Positions 9,730 through 22,000 of a stretch of DNA of 64,000 bases are shown here, one piece after another. Each line of letters opens with the position of its first letter. The stretch's first letter is position 1. Position numbers and translations under genes: made by a program. Source of the stretch: an uncultured Bacteroidota bacterium. GTDB lineage: Bacteria > Bacteroidota > Bacteroidia > Chitinophagales > Saprospiraceae. The DNA is taken from positions 48,605 to 112,604 of the forward strand of contig CALMSX010000092.1 of NCBI GenBank assembly GCA_937872515.1, given 5' to 3'. The notes beneath the pieces were generated by a model. It was given only the letters and a program-made list of their open reading frames with translations. It did not search any database and was not told the DNA's origin.

Positions 9730-12700
9730 TTATCTCAGCAGGGTTAGTGTTCCGGCTTTTTTCATATTTTCAACCTTACCACAGATATCTACGTTGGCTT
9801 CCAGTGTATAAATATAAACTCCTGATGCCAATGGTGCAGAACCAAAGTAACCACCCCAGGTAAGCTGATCTATGGGTGCTTCGTGTACCAATCTGCCCAT
9901 GCGATCATAGATATTGAAGTGTAGAATTTCACTTCCTGCAAATGGTGTTTTTTGCAAATCAATCACCGCATTGACACCTTGTGAGCTGGCATCCAGAATA
10001 TTGGGCAAGTCAAAGGATGGTAGCTTGTCTGTAGTACTTACATCAAAAGTAAATTCAAGGGTCTCACAGCCTGTGCTTACACTCAGTTCATAAGTGCCGG
10101 TCTGACTGGTTTCAAGAATAGCCGTTGACCCATTTCCGCCCCAATTAAATTGCAGGTCCTCTACGTCATAGTTTTGAGGTTCAATACCAATTACCGCCTT
10201 TCCTTTGAAACAGGAAATGTCTTCATCCAACAAGGTAAATTCCAGGTTTTCTTTTTCCGGAATATTTACCTCTATGTTTTCAAAACAACCGATTTCGTCT
10301 TTTAATTGAACCTTATAATTTCCAAAATACAATTGTTCGATTTTGGCTCCGTTGGTTACAACCGGCTGGTCATTAAGGTAAATGGTAAACGCACTGGTAT
10401 TGATATCCAGCAAGGTTACACTTCCATTGCCAATACCCGGACAACTGCCTTCTACTTCGTAGTCAATATCGTAATCTGGACTGAAATTTAAGCTGTACGT
10501 TGTAGTGTCGGTACATCCATTGGGTGCCTCTTTTAATAGGAAGAAGCTGGTATCATTGTCAAAACTTTGATTGAGGAGGTCGATGGCATTACCATTACAG
10601 ACAATAAACTTTTTAGTTTCATGTTTTGCCTTTTCCTGTTCAATGGTAACTTCTTTAAACACATCACCACAGCCATTGTTGATGGTTACTTTCAAAGATC
10701 CCGCATTGGTCACCTCTGTACTTAATCCGGTGGCACTGTTGCTCCAGTTGATGGTAACCTCATTTTGTGCATAGTTGAGCAGGATGACACTGGCCTCCAC
10801 TTTTGTTTTGACACATGTCAGATTTTCTGAACTCACAATGAATTCAGGTTTTGCCTTTTCAGCAATTTGTGTAGTATAACCGGTAATGCAACCATAACTG
10901 TCTTTTAACTCCACTTCATAAGTACCTGAACTTAAATTAGACCAGCTGGTCGTGTTGCCAGGGCTATCATTTCCATTGATTAAAACGATATAGCTTTCTG
11001 TGGTCTGCGTGGCCAAAGTCAGACTTCCATTGGCTTGACCGGGGCATGCCGGTTGGCTGGTAAAGCTGGCCATGATGGGCAGTCTGTATTCCACCAAATA
11101 TTTGGCTGTATCTGCACATCCTCCTGTTTCAGGCGTAATGATAGTTAGCAGTGAGTCTTCTTTAATGATGTGCCCTTCGATCAGTATTTCTTCACCTGGG
11201 CAGACAAGATAATTGAATGTTTTGCTTTGGGAAATACAATCAATGCCAATCAGAATGTCCAGGCTTGTTTCGTCATCACAGCCTGAAAGAATTGCCTGCA
11301 GATTGTTTGTCAGTATCTTTGCTCCTGCAGGTAATGAATGGGTGTCTACAGCAATGATATTCTGTCCGGCCGGCACATTGACCAGGGTATAGGTACCAAG
11401 CTGGGTAGTGTCTGCAAAGCCTTGAGTGGATATAATCACACCGTTTAACAAGGTGTCTGCATTATCGATGGTGCCATTGGCATTGACATCTGAATACACT
11501 TTTCCGCTTATGGTTCCAACAGGTTGGATCAATGTTAAATCAAGAGGTGCTGAGGTGGTAATGCATCCATTGGTGCCCGTCAGTTGCAATTGATAGCTGC
11601 CATCCATGTTCCAAACCGGATAAGCACTGTTGCCACCTTCAGCTGGGCTAACTACTACTCCGTTTTTAAACCATTGATAGGTGGCTACATCGGCAATGGC
11701 AGGATAACATAGGGTGTCAGGGGCGCAACGCTCAAAACAGCCATAAGGTACCAGCTCCGTATCGGGGCCGTTTACAACAGCCACCACATTACTGATGGAG
11801 CTACATCCATTGACATCGGTAGCAGTAACAATATAATCTGAGGCATTGCTTGCTTCTATCTGGGTGGTTTTTTTACCGTTGCTCCACTTGTAGTTTAAGG
11901 TAGATGAAGGATTCACTACTTTAATGGTGTGGGTTGTGCCTTCGCAAAGGATGCCAGATGTAGTACCTGCAATTTGAGGGGGCGAGGGCAGGCCATTGAC
12001 AGTTATTTGTACAGGCCCTTCTCTTTGTATACAGCCGGTTGCTATTTCTTTGATGTCAACATAGTAAGTATATAGGCCTGATGCGAGTTGATTGTTCAGA
12101 TTTTCCTTGAACTCGATTGAAGTATTGGTTGAAAAATTGGACCATTGGTAAGACCAGCCGGCTTTGTTGATGACTTCCAGTTTGTAGTCTGTCCCGGCAC
12201 AAAATGATACATTATTACCGAATGCTAATTTTACTTCATCTCCTAAAGTCATTGTGGATTTGAGGTACGACTTTGGAAGAGGCAACACCTCTATAAAAAT
12301 ATTATCGGTCGTAAATTGACAACCGAAGTTATCCTTGATTTCCACAGCAAACAGGCCTGTTTCAGACGAGGTTACACTTTCTGTTGTACTTTGGTTACTC
12401 CACTGCCAGCTAATTCCACCAGCAGGGGCTTGTAAGGTGGTAGTGAGTCCTTCACAGAATCTGTCACCAAGAGAGGAAGTTATATCTCCTGTCAGGGTAT
12501 TGGCATGAATGAGCACAGAACCGGAAAGATCTGCTTTGCAACCATAGATGGATTCTGCTTTTACGATCATGGAAAAAGTAGATGGGGAATCGTATTGGTG
12601 GTAGGCATCCAAACCTTCATATTCATTATTGGCACCACTCAATGGATCTCCAAAATTCCAGCTGGCCTTGACAATATCAGCAATGGGTGTAAGCTCCAGT

Positions 12701-15700
12701 GGGCTTGCTTGCTTTTCACAAACTGCGCCTGAAGAGGTAATGGTTGCATTGGGCTTGGGGTGTAGTTGTATGGTTTTTTGTATTTCATCGGTACAGCTTC
12801 CATTGCTAACTTTTAATGTTACTACATAAGTACCTTCTGATAAATAAATGTGACTGGCCTCTGCCGTTGATGCCGTATTGCCAGCGCCGCTGGCAGGGTC
12901 GCCAAAATTCCATTCCCAACTGGTGATAGTAACACCTGGGATAAAGGTAGTTCTGTCGTAAAATTTAATTTCTGCACCTTCACACGCCAATCCATTTTCA
13001 AAATCGGCTGCCAGTGGAACAGGTAGTTTTAGTTTATTGAAAATCTGACAAGTTGTTCCAGTTACATTGTCTTTTACATCTGTTTGATGATACACCGAAT
13101 AATACCCAGCATTGGAAAAATTGTGAGAAACATTGGTGCCAGTCAAATAATTGTCTAATGAGCCAATGTCACCAAAGTTCCAGTAGTATCCATTGCCGAT
13201 TACATCTGTGGCTGTGCTGGTGAAATCAAAGGTATTGCAATCCACCATACTAAATGTATAGCCTACTGTACCAGTTGTATTGGTGCATGGAGTTCCACCA
13301 CCACCACCGCCTCCGCCGCCATTGCCGGGGTCATTGGGGTCGCATTTATCATAAACTACCAGTATATTCGACTGATTGGTACATTGATGAAGATCGGTAA
13401 CTACAACCTGGTAATTGCCTGTAGATTGAGAGGCATAAGTAGGAGTGGTAATGCCCAGATCTGCTCCGTTTAAAAACCACTGGTATTGGTAGCCCCCTTC
13501 TGCGGTATTGACCACCAGCTCAGGATAGGTCCAACCAGGTATAGATTTACAAATAGCTTCTTCATCAGGAGATGACAAATAAACATTGGGCTTAGGATAA
13601 CTTTGAATGGTGAAATTTTCAAGGGACTTGCATCCGTTGGCATCGACAACATCTACTGTATATGTGCCCGGTGCTATCATCACTTCATTGCCGCTAGCAA
13701 TTATATTTTTATCAACATCTTTCCAAAACGCCTGAACATATGATGGAACTACTTTTACTACCGACGGACTTCCTTCACATGCTACGGGTGAATGATCTAC
13801 CACGGGTTCAGGCAGGCTGTGTACTTCTACTTGTTTGGTAAAGCTACCCGCACAGTTGGTCAGTTGAATGGTGTGTGTACCTGGCTTGCTCCAAAGTAGG
13901 TTGACAGCGTTGCTATCATTTGTTATAAAGGTGGCGGCATCGGCGGGTGCGACAGACCATTGATACCTCAGACCTACAAACAAACTGGCTTTGATATTAT
14001 AGCTGTCGTACATACAAGAAGATACATCCCCGGTTAATTCCACCTGATTGATTTTTTCTACTCCTTGAACATAGGCATTTGATAAACACAGTTGTTTGCT
14101 TAGATCTATCTGCCTTAATTCTAGTTTGTAAGGACCATCTGATAGCCACTGATAACCAAGAACTGGGCCTGTATGGCTTGTTTTGGCACCTCCATCCCAA
14201 ACGTCCCAGTAAAACTCTGATTTGGGTAAAGTTGATTGTGCTTTGTAAGTATAGAATGTGTTTTTACAGATAGCAAATTCACCTTCAATGCCGGTAGGTG
14301 CTTTTGATTTCTCCAGCACATCAATTTTTAAACTTTGTTCTCCATCGCATAAAGTATAACTGGAGGCAAAAACCGTGAAGTAGTCTATGCCATCAGGTAC
14401 TTCCAACTGGATCTGGGCACTGTTGTTTCCATCTTTAAGTATACTGCCATTGGGTGTAATAATCTTCCATTTGTCAATGGTCACTGTTTGTGAAAAATTG
14501 TTCAAAGCAGTTGCGGTAAATACATCTCCGATACATACCGGATTATTGTTGCTTTGCAAAGTGTAAGAGTCATCCAGATTTACATTTAATGTTGCTTCAC
14601 CTCCGCATTTCAGATAACAATTGTCATAAATAACCTGCACCTGGCCGGTGGCACCATTGCCCCATTCTACTAGAACGGCATGGCTACCCTGGCCAGCGGT
14701 AATACTACCTCCCTGCACTACCCAATTATAAGAAGTAGAAGCATATTTCTGAATGGCGTACATACTGGTATTGCTTCTACATGCCACCGTTGGCCCATTG
14801 ATGGTTGCAAGATCTGATACAATGGGAATTTCAAAAACGGCTTTTTTAGGACACTGATCATAAGTACAATCCGCTACTTCCAATTCGATGTATCCAACGG
14901 GTCCCGTTCCCCAATCTATGGTGATGGATTTGTCATTGATGCCACCTCCTTCTACCAGCGTGCCATCACCCACAATTTTCCAATAAAACTTACCACAGCT
15001 TGCAGTAGTTGAATAAGACATTTTTGTGTTTTCGCAAATGGTCGATTTGCAATCAATTTGTGGCAGATAAAGAGATTTGATTGTGACCTCCTTACTGAAA
15101 GTGCCAAAACAGCCACATTCATTATATACTTTGAGATTAATGGTATAGGTGCCAGCCTCATCATAACTAATCACAGGAACTATATCATTCGAAGTCTCTC
15201 CATTGCCAAAATCCCATTCATACCTCGTTCCTTCTAAATTTTCAGGATTGGGAGAAAATGTTTCATTGGCACAGAATTGATTGCCGGGTAAGGTGAAATT
15301 GGCATCAAAATCGTTTTTTACTTCAACACAGTAGCCTGCTTCACCGAAACACGTTTGTCCAAACCCTTGAACAAAAGCGTTGATATATCCAAAACCGCTT
15401 TCACCCCAGGTAACAGTTACTTGATTGCCCTGAGTGGTATAACTTTGGGCGTTGGTAACAGACCATTCCACATTAGAGAAAATATTGCCGATCACCGTAT
15501 AAGTTTCTGTGAAACCCGGACACACTTTTTGGCATTCTCCATTTCCAACCCTCCCTCCGCAAGACAATGAATCTGAAGGTTCAATAGAAATGGTTGGGCG
15601 ACTAAATACATTGACAATTAAAGAATCCGCTCTCACTTCACCGTTAGGAAGAGCCAGGATAGCGTGGATGGTGTACTGACCCTCGCAGTTAAAACAGGCA

Positions 15701-15939
15701 TAAAAGTTATTAAAACTCCCTCCGGCTTGAATGGAAGAACAAAGGGTATCGGTTTGATTAAAATTATTAACGATGTAGAGTGCTTCCAACTGGCCTTGAT
15801 TTGGGCCTGCTTCGAGTAATTGGTAGGTCTCACAACCCAGACACACTTCGCTCGGACCCACAATAAAGGGTTTGTCCTGGGCAGTACTTTGAGTTATATA
15901 AACGATCAGCAATAAAAGGGTAAAAAGAATGTTTTTCAT
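9730..15939 (-). CDS. Giant PKD-domain adhesin-like protein with T9SS type B (gliding-associated) C-terminus
   Basis: 2069 residues with signal peptide KNILFTLLLLIVYITQSTA. PKD-type repeats are visible at about 212-290 (YEWDFGNGETS), 915-960 (YYWNFGD), 1000-1050 (WEWNFGDPASG) and 1090-1135 (ASWNFGDPLSG), embedded in a long run of Ig-like modules rich in paired cysteines. A nine-glycine linker lies near residue 876. Further on come an SdrD_B-like module (GKVYSDVNANGTID) and SprB-like repeats (GQANGSLTL ... SGTYEVELKDSYGC). The end (FNIYDRMGRLVHEAP ... SGVYIYTLEA ... GTLTLLR) is a type B sorting domain (the gliding motility-associated C-terminal domain), which typically yields a cell-surface or secreted adhesin. 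It is a diverged paralog of the next gene upstream but carries a different sorting class. Confidence 0.85.
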   Translation of the reverse strand: MKNILFTLLLLIVYITQSTAQDKPFIVGPSEVCLGCETYQLLEAGPNQGQLEALYIVNNFNQTDTLCSSIQAGGSFNNFYACFNCEGQYTIHAILALPNGEVRADSLIVNVFSRPTISIEPSDSLSCGGRVGNGECQKVCPGFTETYTVIGNIFSNVEWSVTNAQSYTTQGNQVTVTWGESGFGYINAFVQGFGQTCFGEAGYCVEVKNDFDANFTLPGNQFCANETFSPNPENLEGTRYEWDFGNGETSNDIVPVISYDEAGTYTINLKVYNECGCFGTFSKEVTIKSLYLPQIDCKSTICENTKMSYSTTASCGKFYWKIVGDGTLVEGGGINDKSITIDWGTGPVGYIELEVADCTYDQCPKKAVFEIPIVSDLATINGPTVACRSNTSMYAIQKYASTSYNWVVQGGSITAGQGSHAVLVEWGNGATGQVQVIYDNCYLKCGGEATLNVNLDDSYTLQSNNNPVCIGDVFTATALNNFSQTVTIDKWKIITPNGSILKDGNNSAQIQLEVPDGIDYFTVFASSYTLCDGEQSLKIDVLEKSKAPTGIEGEFAICKNTFYTYKAQSTLPKSEFYWDVWDGGAKTSHTGPVLGYQWLSDGPYKLELRQIDLSKQLCLSNAYVQGVEKINQVELTGDVSSCMYDSYNIKASLFVGLRYQWSVAPADAATFITNDSNAVNLLWSKPGTHTIQLTNCAGSFTKQVEVHSLPEPVVDHSPVACEGSPSVVKVVPSYVQAFWKDVDKNIIASGNEVMIAPGTYTVDVVDANGCKSLENFTIQSYPKPNVYLSSPDEEAICKSIPGWTYPELVVNTAEGGYQYQWFLNGADLGITTPTYASQSTGNYQVVVTDLHQCTNQSNILVVYDKCDPNDPGNGGGGGGGGGTPCTNTTGTVGYTFSMVDCNTFDFTSTATDVIGNGYYWNFGDIGSLDNYLTGTNVSHNFSNAGYYSVYHQTDVKDNVTGTTCQIFNKLKLPVPLAADFENGLACEGAEIKFYDRTTFIPGVTITSWEWNFGDPASGAGNTASTAEASHIYLSEGTYVVTLKVSNGSCTDEIQKTIQLHPKPNATITSSGAVCEKQASPLELTPIADIVKASWNFGDPLSGANNEYEGLDAYHQYDSPSTFSMIVKAESIYGCKADLSGSVLIHANTLTGDITSSLGDRFCEGLTTTLQAPAGGISWQWSNQSTTESVTSSETGLFAVEIKDNFGCQFTTDNIFIEVLPLPKSYLKSTMTLGDEVKLAFGNNVSFCAGTDYKLEVINKAGWSYQWSNFSTNTSIEFKENLNNQLASGLYTYYVDIKEIATGCIQREGPVQITVNGLPSPPQIAGTTSGILCEGTTHTIKVVNPSSTLNYKWSNGKKTTQIEASNASDYIVTATDVNGCSSISNVVAVVNGPDTELVPYGCFERCAPDTLCYPAIADVATYQWFKNGVVVSPAEGGNSAYPVWNMDGSYQLQLTGTNGCITTSAPLDLTLIQPVGTISGKVYSDVNANGTIDNADTLLNGVIISTQGFADTTQLGTYTLVNVPAGQNIIAVDTHSLPAGAKILTNNLQAILSGCDDETSLDILIGIDCISQSKTFNYLVCPGEEILIEGHIIKEDSLLTIITPETGGCADTAKYLVEYRLPIMASFTSQPACPGQANGSLTLATQTTESYIVLINGNDSPGNTTSWSNLSSGTYEVELKDSYGCITGYTTQIAEKAKPEFIVSSENLTCVKTKVEASVILLNYAQNEVTINWSNSATGLSTEVTNAGSLKVTINNGCGDVFKEVTIEQEKAKHETKKFIVCNGNAIDLLNQSFDNDTSFFLLKEAPNGCTDTTTYSLNFSPDYDIDYEVEGSCPGIGNGSVTLLDINTSAFTIYLNDQPVVTNGAKIEQLYFGNYKVQLKDEIGCFENIEVNIPEKENLEFTLLDEDISCFKGKAVIGIEPQNYDVEDLQFNWGGNGSTAILETSQTGTYELSVSTGCETLEFTFDVSTTDKLPSFDLPNILDASSQGVNAVIDLQKTPFAGSEILHFNIYDRMGRLVHEAPIDQLTWGGYFGSAPLASGVYIYTLEANVDICGKVENMKKAGTLTLLR

Positions 15940-16000
15940 CTATGCCATTTTGTGTTTTCATGTATAAGAGAACACAATTGAGGGTTTCGCTCCTTTTCAA

Positions 16001-16032
16001 TAAAAAAAAATAGGGGACAATGCCCCTATTTT
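16001..16032 (-). terminator. Intrinsic terminator downstream of the 16063 gene
   Basis: AAAATAGGGG (16007-16016) pairs with CCCCTATTTT (16023-16032) around a 6-base loop. On the minus strand the stem is followed by an uninterrupted T run, a textbook terminator that separates this gene from the giant gene starting at 15939. Confidence 0.85.
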
Positions 16033-16062
16033 AGGTAACGCCAGTCTTTGTTCCTGTTTTTT

Positions 16063-19000
16063 TTAATCGGATATGATTACTTTTTTAATCACTATCGCCT
16101 CGTCATTGTAAATTTTTAATGTATAAATTCCTGGTAATAAACCATCTACTTCAAGTTGTATAAGTCCGCTCTCATCAGGCAGTTTCGAAGTCGTAAGAAC
16201 GAGCTGTCCGTTGGTGTGATAAATGGAGATTACCTGCATGGCCCTGGCACCTTCTTCAAGATCCATCAAAAGGGAAATTTCTGATTTGGCGGGATTGGGA
16301 TACATTTTTAACAAGCCTGCATTTTTGACCTTGATATCTTTCAACAATTTGACCTTACATTTTTCACCTGTTGGAGTGGTCCTGATAATGGTAATGCAAA
16401 TGTCAAATTCTCCTTTGCTTGGAAAATTATGGGTAATAGAAGCATTGCCAACGGAAACCATGCTGGTGCCATTGTAAAAGAAATCCCAGATTAGCATATC
16501 ACAATCGGTCAATTCTCCAATTGGGGTCATGGTTACACTGGTGCCGTTGAGGGTACATTGAATGCCCAGGTTGGCCTGGTATTCAAATTCTTCATCACAC
16601 TTGCATTCTTCACCGGTAGCACTGCAAGGTGGCAATACAACAACCGTTTTGAATTGACAGCAGGAAGTGCTTACATTGCCAGGCTCATTGTGTAAAGTAG
16701 TAATGATACAAAGGCTGTCGCCTGAAACTGCTGGTGCGCCGATTACCAATGAAAGAGGTCCATAGACTCCTCCCGGGGCCAGACCACCTGTAAAATTAAA
16801 TTGGGTCTGATAGCCCGCTAAAGCAGGATCATTGAATGATACAGAAGCACTATAGATGGTATCCGCATTGGTATTGTGGAAATAAAGACTGATGATCCAA
16901 TCGCCATTTTCGTTACATTTTACAGTGATGTCATCATAATAACCACAATCGCCCGGACACAGCAGCGTAAATGAATCAATGCACAAAGGATCCAGTTCTC
17001 CGCCATTGTCTACCAGCCATTTGAGTACAAAATCTGAAAAAGCCTCTGTGCCCGATTCTATACAAAATTCAGGGATTGATAGGGTGTCAAGAGGAAGAGG
17101 TCCTGTTTCATAGGTGATGGTAAACAGGTTGGCCGACAGGTCAAAGGTTGTCCAATCTGAACCCGGCAAATTGTTGAAGGTGATAACCGAATTGGTATCC
17201 AAGGCGCATACCTGTACACCATAATAAAGATCATCCTGATGGTAGTTGTTGAGAACGAGTTGAAAACAACAGGAATCGGTTTCACTGACCACAATGTCTT
17301 CAATATAAACGCTGTCGCAAGGCGAACAACCCGGCATAAAGATACAATGAACAGAGTCCATTGAGCAGCACGCTGCGTTTGGATTTTCGATCGGATTGTC
17401 TGCGTGAACGGTTAGCCCAAAACAAAGGTCCTGATTGGCAAGACCGGTACCGGAGATGGAAAAGTTGTAGGTTGCACAATCTCCAGGTGCCAGTGGTGAG
17501 CCGCTGATATTGATGAAAGGTGGGGCAAAGATTGCCGCTGCCGGAGATATATTGTTCAATTGAATGTACTCGATGGGAAAGGTGTTGTAGGGTGAATTAC
17601 AGATGGTAACCTGGTATACATAACCACCGGTAGCTGGGTTACAGTGCAGGGTGTCTCTGCTGATGTATACACAATCATCAATCGGACATTCAACCTCTAC
17701 TGAATCCATACAAAGTTTGTCATCGTCAGGCCCAATCCAATTGAAGTAGATTACCAATGGACTTTCGGTGGCTTCATCAATACAAAATTCAGCAATACTG
17801 GTGCTGGTGCCAGTAGGCAGTGGATTGCCGGTCGCCGAATTGGCAAGAATAAACGAACTACTTGAAGATGCTGTCATCATCCAGCCTGGATCATTACTTC
17901 CAGGCGTCATGGCAATGGACCCCTGGGCCGTCCAGACTTGAAGGTAGAAAAGCGAATCCTGGGTGTTGTCCACCGAGATGTCAAAACAGCAATCATTGGT
18001 TGTTGGGTCTACTGCTTCTAGAAACACTTCTGTGTCGGTTGAATCGCAGCAAGGTACTATCACCAATATCAAGGTATCTGATGTGGCTGTACAGCCAAAG
18101 GTATTGGTGGCTGTCAAAGAATAGCTACCGCTCTGATCCACCTCCAGACACTGCATGGTTTCTCCCAAAATGGGACTGCCATTGTAATTCCATTGATAAG
18201 ACAACATGGCTGGTGGCCCACACAAAGTATCAGGGCTGCATATCTCATAACAACCTGTTGGTAATTCACAAAAATCAGGAAGTGGGTTGACAACAATACT
18301 TGCGTCGTCTTTACAGCCCGATAGGGTATCAGTGGCATACACCGTGTACGTTCCGGCTTGTATGGCAATGATGGATGCGGATGTACTTCCTGTACTCCAT
18401 AAGAAGGCAATGTTGGATGGAGGGGTTGCTACAGCGTTTAACAGTGTTGGACTTCCTTCGCATAAGTTTCCGGAAATTACATTGATGACTACAGAAGGAG
18501 AACTGAGGGTGTCAATGGTCCACCAGGGCGATACAGCACTGCATCCATTGGCGTCTGTAATACTGACATAAACACTGTCCTGGAAATTACTGGTGCAAAT
18601 TTGCAGGTTACTACCCGTGGCAAAAAGGATGCTATCTCCGTTGGCAGCGAACCACTGATAATTGTAGTTGAATCCCAACGGTGCAGTTAACACGATACAT
18701 CCTGAATCGCAAATCACAGAAGGTCCTGAAATAAAGACATTGGGAAGTGGGCAGATATTAACTTCTACTGAATCAGGTACTGCTGTGCAACCATTGGCAT
18801 CAGTAACCGTAACTGCATAGGTGCCGGCTGTAGTCACTGAAATTATCTGGGTAGTAGCTCCGTTTGACCAATTGTAGGTAGTGGCAGCAGGTGCCGTCAA
18901 CACGATGGTATCGCCTGCGCATACTTTTAACGATGGGGACCATGCAATGGTATCGGGCATAAATTCAGGGAAGACCTGCACCATGACATTGGCCGTATCT

Positions 19001-22000
19001 TTGCAATTGTAAATATCCGTGATTATTAAACTGGTATTGTAGTTACCCCCACTTGTATAAGCATGGCTCGGATTCATGCCGGCATTGGTTGAAAGGTCCC
19101 CAAAGTTATAGAGATAACTCAGGATTCCACTTCCGCCGGTATAGGTAAAACTCACCGCATCACCTACACAGGCAGGATTGGGGGCTACATTGTACGCAGC
19201 AGTTACCGGACCTAATACCGAAACGGTCAACGTTTTTTGAACCATACAGCCATTGGCATCGGTGATGGTAAGGGTGACCATGTAATTTCCGGGCAGGTTG
19301 TAAGTATGCAATGGCATAATGCCAGGCATTGTGGTTGTAAAGGTGGTAGCATCACCAAAATTCCAACTCCATTGGGTAATGGGATTGCCGGGCATATAAG
19401 TAGAAAAATCAGTAAATTTTACCTCCCTGCAATTAGAGGTCAATGCAAAATCAAAATCTGCCACCAAAGGTACCATCACGGGTATACAGGTGGTCAACTG
19501 ACAAAAGCCAGTATTGGTAGAATTGGCAACACTGTAGGTAAGGCACACCAGGTGATTTCCTGCAGTACCATACTGATAAGTGGGTGAAATCGGGCCGGGA
19601 TTAATAACTGTGCCGGTTAAATCGCCATAGGTCCACGAAAGAGGTGTTATCGCAGCCCCGGTATTGGTAAAACTAAAGGTAATTTGGTTGCACAATGGAA
19701 TATTTGAACTCGACATCAAAGTCACTGTATGCACGGCAGGTACACATCCACCGCCGCCACCACCACCACTGGTACACGCAGAATGGACTACGGTGATACT
19801 ATTGCTGAATAGGGAGCAACCGGTTGATGAATCGGTGACCTCTACGTTGTAAGTAAAAATACCCAAGGTGGAAGCCAGATTGGCATTATGCATAAAAATG
19901 GCACTGTTGGCCCCACCCACCGGTGAACCATTGCAATACCATTGATAGGTATAATTGGGATTGGTCAATGCGGTTAAGGTCACCGTTGTGCCATTGGTTG
20001 GTAAACAAATGGTAAGTGGTTCTGCTGTAGAAATACTGGCGATGGGTGAAGGAAGGGCATTGACATTGTAGCTGTCTGTAGATTGACAACCATTGTTGTC
20101 TGTAGTAGTAACGACGTACAAGCCGGCATTGTAAGCCCATATATTAATTCCACTGGCAGCAGGTGTCCACATAGCTGATGCATAGGGGCCCGGGCCTGCA
20201 CTTAGCTGTACGCTGTCGCCGGGACACAGTTGTCCGGTTTGTGTGATGTTGGCAGCTACAGGGGCATTGAGGTTGGGCATTTGGGTGTAGGTAATGCTGT
20301 CATTGCATATTTTTACTTTACAAGCCAAGGTAACCGGTCCAGGTGTGTTGTTCCATTGGACGGTAATATTTTGACTGCCCTGCCCGGCAATGATGCTGCC
20401 ACTGGCCATGGGACTTACCATCCAATTGAATTGGGTGCCAGCCGGCTGAGCCGGTAAAATGGTGTAAGATTGCTGACTGTTGGTGCAATAATTGCCGGGT
20501 GCAAAAGACAGTGGACCATTGAGGGTTTTTGCTGTCACCGGGCATGAAATATAAGCAGACATACAAAAAGGACTTGCCAGTTCACTTTGTTTTACCGAAA
20601 GGCTGTAGGGACCCGTATTGTTCCAGGTTACACTGATCGGATTTCCGGTATATGAACTGGGTGTACCTCCGGTAACGATCCAATCATATTGTACACCGGT
20701 TTGAGAAGACCATGCCGTGTACAATTCAGTGTCACCCGGACAAATCAGCTTATTCCCGCTGATGCTGTCAGGCGGCGGTATGCTTTTTACTTCAAAAGTG
20801 AAACAGATGGTATCGTTACAAAACTGCGTGGGATCATTTGGAAAAACACAAATCTTGTAATTACCCGGATTGGCAAAGCTGGGTGTTATAAATTGGTTGC
20901 TGATCATGGGGAAGCCTCCGGTTGCCGGACTGATGGTCCATGTATAACCTAGGGGAGCCGCACTCATATCGGTAGAAAAATAGGCAGGTGTATTGACACA
21001 GATGGAAGATGGAGTAGGGTAGAGGCTGTATTTAGGCCTGATCACTACGTTTTTATCCGCCACACCTTTACAGTCCTCAGCATCATGTCCCGGCAGTCCC
21101 TGGAGAAAGGGATTCCAATAGTCAACATGAATCGAGCCGGTGGGCCCATTGCCCCACATGATGACCAATTCGTGCATGGAATCACCAGAAACAATCATGC
21201 CGCCTGTAACGGTCCAATCGTAAATGGTACCATTCCATTTGGGGAGGGTATAGGTTTCTTTGGCCCCTGCGCAAACCGCCATGTCGCCCGCTATCTGTGA
21301 TACGGAGCTGATGATGGGCACCGTCACAGTAACCGGCTTTTCACACCAAATGGCTGGAGAACAATTGTCTAGTTCCAGGGTCACATTGCCATAAGGTCCT
21401 GTTGGCCAGACCACACAAATGGTATCGGTTCCTTGTCCTGTAATGATGTTGATGGTGTCTCCATCGGCCTCTGTTACCGTCCAGATGTAATTACAATTGG
21501 TAGCGTCTGTCCAGTATTTTGAAGTGTCTCCTTCGCACAGGGTTGATATCCAAAAAATATTGGGACCCGGCAGCTCATCTACCGTGATGATCATTTGAGC
21601 TGTATCGGTACAACAGCAGAGGGGATTGCCCATGTTGTCATAGTTGTCGTTGGTAGCATATAGCGTAACCGTATAAGTGCCGGGTGTATTGTAAACATGG
21701 GTAGGATTTGTCGCCGTGCTGTTGTTGCCATCTCCAAAATCCCAGTAATAGGATGATGCTCCGGTACTGGTGTTGACAAAGGAAATAGGACTGTTGTTGC
21801 AAACACAATTCATCAAGGTTGTAAAGGAGGCAATGGGTGCTGCCAACACTTCGATACAGAACATCATGGTTGTGGTAGTCATGCCTATCGTAGTAGTCAA
21901 TGTCAGGGTAGTAGCTCCCGGATTGGCCCAACTTACAATTACCTGGTTGGAATTATTTGGACCAGAAATACTGCCTCCAGGGCCGGTTGTCCAAAGGTAA

